Assembly (NCBI GenBank): GCA_003255025.1 | Contig: QANY01000052.1 | Span: forward strand, 124,001-188,000 | From: Datisca glomerata | Lineage: Eukaryota; Streptophyta; Magnoliopsida; Cucurbitales; Datiscaceae | DNA length: 64,000 bases | Reading direction: 5' to 3' | Part shown: piece by piece, positions 58,024-64,000 of the stretch | Layout: every line of letters starts with the position of its first letter | Position numbering within the stretch: the first letter of the stretch is position 1 | Made by a program: the position numbers and the translations under genes | Notes under the pieces: model-generated | Databases searched by the model: none | What the model saw: only the letters and a program-made list of their open reading frames with translations | What the model was told of the DNA's origin: nothing

Positions 58024-59058
58024 TGTTTTCCCAACTGCCAAACGCAACGGCGCATGTTACGCCACATTGGGGGCCCTTAACTATGATGATAATTATAGTG
58101 GAGAATATGCCAATTCAAATTGAATGTATTCAAAATGATATTACTGCATAGCTCGACATTATCAATTCCCTCATTTTCATCCACTAAATAATATTTAAGT
58201 ACTTGAAAAGTCTGTTTTAAATTGTCAAGTTACAAATATTTAGTTATCATGATCGGATGATGAGTAGGTATGTACTAAGACTCCCAACGGATGCTTCGAA
58301 TCAAGAAAAATTCAATACCCCTTTTCGCTTTTGCTAGAAAAAAATTTCAAGTTTATATTAGCAAAACTGAATAGGGTACTTCAATTCTTTTGTTGATTAA
58401 GTGACACCATCAGAATCGAACCAATGACCATCGCATTTGATGAAGGAAAGTTTTATAGGAAAAGGAATGACCTCACCCAGTCTGTACCGAGGATGCTCGG
58501 GTTACACAGACCCGAGCATGTGTAAAAGAGATCCAAGTTCATAAGGATAGCTCGGATAGTACTGATGTAAGACCATCATCGCCTGCCAAAAGTAACATCC
58601 CAGGTGGCACCTCCTCACAGGCCTGAGCACCCAACAAGTCCCATCGCCATGGCGGGATATCAGGACAGCCTCCATCTGGTCATTTCGACATTTAATGTTG
58701 AACGCTTTATGTCAAGGTCGCCTCTCTTCTGCCCAATCGAAGACAAGCTTTGTGTCTTGTGAAGCTTCCCCAACATGTCTATGAGAAGCTTCTTGACATG
58801 CTTCCTCCCACCCGAAGACTCAGGTATTAATACATCTACCAATGAATAGAAGTGGTATGTTTAGTCTCCCCTCAGGAAAATATGTTGAATATCGACTAAT
58901 ACTGACTTCCGGATCAGAGGCCTTTAGGCGGGGCAACCACCCCCTAGTTTCTCACCTTTGGGTTCTTTATTTGTGTTTTACAAATAATAAGGTGGCAAGG
59001 AGCTCGCTCTAGATAAGAGACTACTCGAGGATTAATGTTGAAGTTTGTGGCAGCAACA
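58024..59058 (+). repeat. 3' LTR of the large LTR element, with a 360-bp insert
   Basis: Matches 40698-41365 from TGTTTTCC to CAACA, except for an extra stretch at about 58077-58436 that the 5' LTR lacks. Right of it lies the 5' tip of Helitron copy A. Confidence 0.75.
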
Positions 59059-59094
59059 AGGAGAATCAAAAGCTTATCCCCTTTAAACTCCATT
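59059..59094 (-). mobile_element. Helitron copy A, 5' tip (other side of the LTR element)
   Basis: Carries GAGAATCAAAAGCTTATCCC and the CATTTTAATATA end, matching the 5' parts of copies B (59623-59660) and C (60735-60776). It is what the copy at 40097-40697 lacks. Confidence 0.65.
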
Positions 59095-59102
59095 TTAATA
59101 TA

Positions 59103-59667
59103 ACAAGTCGAAACGTAAGTGCTTTGCACGTATTTAACTAATTTAAAATATACATATAATTTTAAATTGATGTTAACTTGAAATTAAATACATCATCTTT
59201 AAAAATTATTCTACATCTAAATTAAAAGTAAAATAGTAACAATAGACTGTTTATAATATTAAAATCATAATGTTAGTATAGAAAATAATTTTATTTCGTC
59301 AATTTATCATATTTTTAAGAATTATTATATCATATTAAGAGATAATTATAGATAACATAAATAATATAAAATATTTAATTTATAAATTTATAATGAAGAA
59401 ATTATTATTGACTTATAATAGAATATCTATGTTATATTAAAATGGGCTTAAGGAGAGAAACTTTTGATTCTCCTCATTACATAGGATTATCAAAATATTT
59501 TGTTTTACTAACTACAAACAAATTATTATTGAATAAAAATAAAATTTATCAAATGAATTAAATGATAAATGATGTGAAATACTTAATTTGTGCTACATTT
59601 TAATAGATTTTAAAGGGCAGAAAGAAGAATCAAAAGTTTTTTCCATTTAAACCTATTTTAATAAAGT
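59103..59667 (-). mobile_element. Helitron copy B, head to tail with A and C
   Basis: The minus-strand 3' hairpin lies at 59113-59131 (ACGTAAGTGC...GCACGT type) with a degenerate CTTGT end. The body matches copies A and C. Its 5' end (CCTATTTTAATAAA, 59651-59664) touches the 3' end of copy C. Confidence 0.65.
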
Positions 59668-59668
59668 A

Positions 59669-60776
59669 TTAGTTAACATGTACGTGCTTTGCATGTATTC
59701 AACAAACTTAAAATGTAATATAATTTTAAATTAATATTAACGTTAAAGTAAATAGACCATCATCTTTAAAAAATATTCCATATCTAAACTTAAAGGGAAA
59801 TAGTAATAATAATAATAATAACTTATTTATAATATTAAAATCTTAGCCCTATCTTTTTTGGCATCATAAAAAATAGTTTAGTGCTATTTGAATAGTATAG
59901 AAAAAAGTTTTATTTTACCAATTTATCATATTCTTAAGAAATAATTATATATATTATGTCTTTCTATAAATTCATGTACATGAATTTTTATTTTACTGAT
60001 AACATAAATATTAGAGAAATTAATGTATAAATTTATAATGAACAAATCATTATTGACTTGTAAATAAATATTAGTTATAAAAGATCTTGAAAGCAATTTA
60101 CGAATATTCAAATCTCCATTTACATAAGATTGTCGAAACATTTTCTTTTACTAATATAAAAAAGTTATTATTGAATAAAAAATAAAACATTATCAAATGA
60201 ATTAAATAAGCAAAAAAGTGAAATAACTAATTTGTGCTATGTTTTATTAGACTTTAAAAGGAAAAAAGAAATTAAAAGTTTTTCCTCTTTAAGTTCTACA
60301 TCTAAACTAAAAATGAAATACTAATAATGATAACTTGTTTATAATATTAAAATTTTAGTGTTATTAAATAGTATAGAAAATAGTTTTATTTTACTAATTT
60401 ATCATATTCTGAAGAAATAATTATATCATATTAAGAGATATTTTCTCATATTTAAAATATGTAAATATTTTTTGATAAATTCATGCATATGAATTTTCAT
60501 ATTACTAATAACATAAATTTTAAAGAATATTTAATATATAAATTTATATTAGTCAATAATTAGATATTAGTTATAAAAGATCTTAAATTCAACTACGGAT
60601 ATTCACGTCTCTAATTACATAAGATTAACAAAATATTTTATTTTACTAACTATAAGTAAATTATTATTGGATGAAAAATAAAATATTATCAAGTCTATAT
60701 TTTAATAGACTTTAAATGACAAAAAGAAAAATTAAAAATTTCTATCATTTAATCACATTTTAATATAATATAAGAT
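59669..60776 (-). mobile_element. Helitron copy C, complete ends, 1108 bp
   Basis: On the minus strand it begins TCTTATATTATATTAAAATG (from 60776) after host A (60777) and ends CTAA (59669) before host T (59668). The hairpin TACGTGC-TTT-GCATGTA lies at 59681-59697. Near 60290 an internal 5'-end-like block (AAAGTTTTTCCTCTTTAAG) is followed again by body sequence, so C itself seems to be a join of two copies. No coding. Confidence 0.8.
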
Positions 60777-61660
60777 ATAAGAAAAAAATTATTTGTATTA
60801 TTTAAACAAACTATAATAAATGTCTGAGAAATTTTTCCTTATTTATTTTGTTCATTCTCCTTCCCCTTTTTGTCAAGGATTTTCACCTTCTCCTTCATGC
60901 TAAAAAAATGGATAATTTAAGTGCAACACCCATGAATTTCAGAGAAAAAAGATAACTAAATTAAGAATTTAGTATTGTTATGATATATCACATCTAAAAT
61001 TATATCAAAATTCACTTCGAGAGAACTCTTATTTGCCCGGTTCAAAATATACACATGAAAATTCGTCATAGCGTAGTCCTTATTTATCAGTGAAAAGAAT
61101 TAATAAATAAATCATTTCTGTCATTATGGATAATTTAAATGAATTCGAATATTATAAAATGTAACTTATCGTTGTAGATCAAAAAGTTTTTATTTATTTT
61201 GGACCTTCGATTTGTTTTTTAAACTAATTTTTTTCGGAAAAAAGCGGAAACCAGGTTGTTTCCTAAAAAAAGCTTTAATATATGAAGAATTGTTTCCTTA
61301 ATATTTAAGGTTTGTTTTAATAAAACATTCTAACAACTTTCTGAAACAATTTTTAAAATAATAAAAATAATATATGTTTCGTCAAATAGTTTGTATGTCA
61401 TTCATTCATAAAAAATTATGAATCAACCAAGCATATTTTCTATCTTGGGATAGTGTGAATATTTATTTAGGTGTCTAGCATTGTAAACAATACTAGAAAA
61501 GTGAGATATTTCCTTTTAGTTCGCTTCCGACAAAAAGCATTAAAATAGGTTGAAAGTTTGGTAAACTCAAGATTCAAGTGGAAAAAAAAAGTTATAAGTA
61601 AGAGGAGACAAGTTGAAAAGGTCAAATTATAATTTACTCAACTCCACTTTTTCATAATTT
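60777..61660. other. AT-rich intergenic DNA, no gene seen
   Basis: No gene or element end was recognised. TTTGCCCGGTTC near 61033 recalls CACTA subterminal motifs and may mark the far side of the element at 61690-61961. Confidence 0.3.
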
Positions 61661-61689
61661 TGTATTTTCGTTTCAGAATTTCCCAGCGA

Positions 61690-61961
61690 TTATTTAAATT
61701 TATGTCGGCGGTTACAATCATCGGGAAAGGAACTTCGGCGGTTACAGAACCATTGAAGAACAGCGCTGAAACAATGTTATGCCGGCAGTAAACGAATTGC
61801 CCAGAGTTTTTCTGTCGACGGTACCAAACCACTGATAAAGAGACCCTTTACTAATTTTTACCAGCGATTTTTAACACTTTTACTAAAAGATATAACTCTA
61901 TTTGCCCGACAGTTTTCAAACCGTCGAGAATGTGTTCAAAATAATATGAATTTCTGTAATG
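61690..61961 (-). mobile_element. CACTA (En/Spm)-like element end
   Basis: The terminus TGAATTTCTGTAATG (61947-61961) is, on the minus strand, CATTACAGAAATTCA, one base from the usual CACTACAGAAATTC of plant CACTA ends. Inside it are subterminal motifs such as CGACAGTTTTCAAACCGTCG (near 61908), GTCGACGGTACCAAACC and CGGCGGTTAC (twice). No transposase seen and the other end was not found, so it is a fragment or non-autonomous copy. Confidence 0.6.
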
Positions 61962-62229
61962 TTTTGACAAATTAAAAGTATAACAACACATACAACTTTC
62001 ATTCAAATAACAACACATTGATTCATACTAACCTAAATCCTAGTCTAAGTAAGAACTAAGGATGACAAAAATACCTGCAGATAATTGACTGAATGAGTGG
62101 GTATAAAATATTATAAATGAGTACGTGTATTTATTGGGTGGGTATTTTTTTTCTCCGTTATAGATGTGTAGAGTATGAGTAATACCTAATGGGTACTAGG
62201 TACCCGTTTAATTTCTTTCCTTCAGGGCC

Positions 62230-62392
62230 CATACCCAAAACCCAGACACAGACCCAAACCCGATCCGACCCAGACCCAGAGCCCTGACCCATGACCCATG
62301 ACACACGACCTACGACCCTCGACCCTAACACATACCCATGACCCACGACCCACGAGTCACGACCCATTAATCATGGCCCACAACCCATTCAG
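62230..62392. repeat. Degenerate GACCCAY heptamer repeat
   Basis: Runs of ACCCAGACCC, GACCCATGACCCATGA and GACCCACGACCCACGA repeat with a period of about seven. It ends shortly before the LTR at 62410. Confidence 0.8.
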
Positions 62393-62409
62393 CACGTACT
62401 ATATTAATC

Positions 62410-63688
62410 TGTTAGTCGTCGCGGCGCGTACGCGACAGAAGCATGTGGCGCATGGCCATTTAAAATAATAAAATTTAAATAAAAAATCAAATCTTTTAGT
62501 AAAATAAAATCGTGCAACGCTACATTAATAGAAAAAACGTTTATTGAAAACTATTTTTCAATCAGTCATGATCCATTATATATTTATATATTGAATTAAC
62601 TATATACAAGATTAGGAATCATATACCTCTTGTAGTCTAAATCATGCGTTCTCGCGAAACCAATTGATTCTCCGTTCCCATGAAATCGTTCCAACGATCA
62701 GCAGACTCTGAGATCCACACCAAGATCTTCCAAGTCAATCATCAAAGCACTAAGACGTGTATGGGCACGTAGAATATAATGAAGACGTTTTTTTATCTCT
62801 AGATATACTCAACACATAAGATCTATAGATTTTACTAAGAAAGACTTTTGTGAGACGATTCTCTAAAAGAACATGATGATGATTCTTTTAGAGATTTTGA
62901 TTAACTCTTAATTGTAGAAAAATCACTTTTTGAGAAATTATGTTCTTCTCTCAACTCTTAATTGATAAACTGATTCTCTGATTGATTAATTGATTATCTG
63001 ATCAATTATTATTATCAGAATAAAATCTGTGTATTATTAAAAATAATGGCACATCAGATATTTATGGATAATTAAAAATTAAAAATAATATTTAATTTAA
63101 ATTGTCCAATATAGTGGGACTCATTGTATAATGGTGCACAACTACAGTAGTCCATGTCAATCTCTGATACCAATAAATAATTGATACGTGACAATTACTG
63201 TAAATTAAATATTTATTTTAATAAGATAAATATCTCGATATTAGTTAATTCAAAATTAACATATCTGATTATCCATATCAACTAAATTATATATTATTTT
63301 ATAAATAATAGATTTAGTTGATCCAAATTATTATCTAATAATAATTAAAATTTAATTACCTAATTTCACAAATTAGATATTTTATCTCACTTATCAATAA
63401 ATAAAAATAATATATATATATATTTATGAGATAATTATGTGTAATTAGTTAATTAAGAATTAATTATATATAAATGTAATTTTCAGAATTAATATATATA
63501 TATATATATAATCTTAATCCTCTTATACTAATACAAGATCATAGTCTCATTATGAATAAGAATTGTTTTAGATATTATTTAAATTATTCAACAATAATTT
63601 AAAAGAATAATTATAAGAAAAATGTAATGCTCATTAAACTTCATATCAAAAAGTCAATACACACGCTTTGAGGGCATAACCCCCAACA
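62410..63688 (-). repeat. 3' LTR (family L) of a minus-strand Copia element
   Basis: TGTTAGTCGTCGCGGCGCG at the left edge matches 49357 onward, and CCCCCAACA at 63688 matches the right edge of the solo LTR. On the minus strand the LTR starts TGTTGGGGGTTATGCCC. It is preceded there by the purine tract GGGCAAGTGAGAGA, so this is the 3' LTR. It is 900 bp shorter than the solo LTR: the middle is missing next to a (TA)n run at about 63495. Confidence 0.85.
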
Positions 63689-64000
63689 ATCTCTCACTTG
63701 CCCTAAAGAAAATGTGGCATCTCTCTTAATCCCATGTTTCGCACATGACCATTAAACAACATCGTAGGAAAATGTCTTGGTAAATGAGTCAGTTAGGTTC
63801 TGATCCAATGTTATCTAACTAACAGGTAGAGCTAAATTTTGATCCAACATTGTCTTCATAACATTTAGATCACCTTAGTGTATGGCCCAAACGTCGACTT
63901 TCGATTATCCACATCTGATCCTTATTAGTATATCCAATGCGATTCAGGTCTCCACATGAATAAATAAACATATAGTTTTTAGTTCTCCTAAGATACTTGA
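63689..64000 (-). pseudogene. Copia pol C-terminus (RNase H end), runs off the window
   Basis: The minus strand reads the usual Copia pol ending: a NLTDSFTK-like block (LADPLTK position), FNGHVRNMGLREMP and then the purine tract. Frameshifts are present, so it is decayed. It identifies family L as Copia and fixes its direction. The rest lies beyond 64000. Confidence 0.75.

Larger units (their letters stand above)
40698..59058 (+). mobile_element. Large LTR retrotransposon derivative without recognisable gag-pol
   Basis: LTRs at 40698-41365 and 58024-59058 bracket it. Removing the nested Copia element leaves an internal region of about 4.9 kb with two kinds of tandem repeats (42817-43090 and 54900-56050) and no gag, protease, RT or integrase motif on either strand. 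That fits a LARD-type non-autonomous element, possibly of the Tat/Ogre lineage from its primer-site region. Imperfect 5-bp target duplications are AAGGG (40693-40697) and AGGAG (59059-59063). Confidence 0.65.

Noticed and set aside
61020..61060. Left end of the CACTA-like element
   Set aside because: TTTGCCCGGTTC recalls subterminal motifs, but no CACTA terminus was found nearby.

Overview
This window is plant nuclear DNA, almost certainly from a eudicot. It is AT-rich, its genes have GT-AG (and one GC-AG) introns, and most of it is decayed transposable elements. Three host genes can be supported. (1) A small secreted Pro/Thr-rich protein, plus strand, 7545-8225, has a clean TATA box and polyadenylation signal. 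(2) An IMPACT/UPF0029 (YigZ-like) gene, minus strand, 9001-12619, could be rebuilt as six exons in one open frame (242 codons). (3) A MYND-finger ubiquitin-specific protease of the plant UBP16 type, minus strand, 32562-39214, could be rebuilt as eleven exons totalling 2883 nt (960 aa).

Layout. 1-6500: a decayed Mutator-like element, with DUF1985/Ulp1-type gene remains on the plus strand and a broken MuDR-type transposase on the minus strand. 7200-12650: genes 1 and 2, tail to tail; intron 5 of gene 2 holds a complete non-autonomous Helitron, and a 1.2-kb foldback element sits about 100 bp upstream of its start codon. 14040-22500: a Ty3/gypsy element (minus strand; 5' LTR, gag, protease, RT and RNase H kept; integrase and 3' LTR lost) flanked by two oppositely oriented pieces of one Copia-type LTR family, then the 3' end of another Copia element. 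22500-26700: AT-rich DNA with tandem repeats and no gene seen. 26740-31170: a rearranged, broken endogenous pararetrovirus (Caulimoviridae-like). 31170-32300: a 181-bp tandem duplication and a MITE. 32560-39500: the UBP gene, with a LINE fragment in intron 1. 40097-60776: a deep nest of elements. 61690-62400: a CACTA-like end and GACCCA-type repeats. 62410-64000: the 3' LTR and pol tail of a minus-strand Copia element running out of the window.

The main structural result is the nest. A Helitron copy (40097-40697 plus 59059-59094) is split by an 18.4-kb LTR element with no recognisable gag-pol (LTRs 40698-41365 and 58024-59058). That element carries an 81-bp tandem array, into which a Copia element (43111-54896) inserted. 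The Copia element's integrase region is in turn split by a 2179-bp solo LTR with a perfect GATGA target duplication. Inside the Copia element the gag block lies on the opposite strand. The LTR element also has a possible antisense promoter and ORF next to its 3' LTR.

No CRISPR array, rRNA or tRNA gene was recognised. Exon boundaries were read by eye from splice sites, reading frame and remembered family consensus. Assignments rest on motif recognition, not on database searches.
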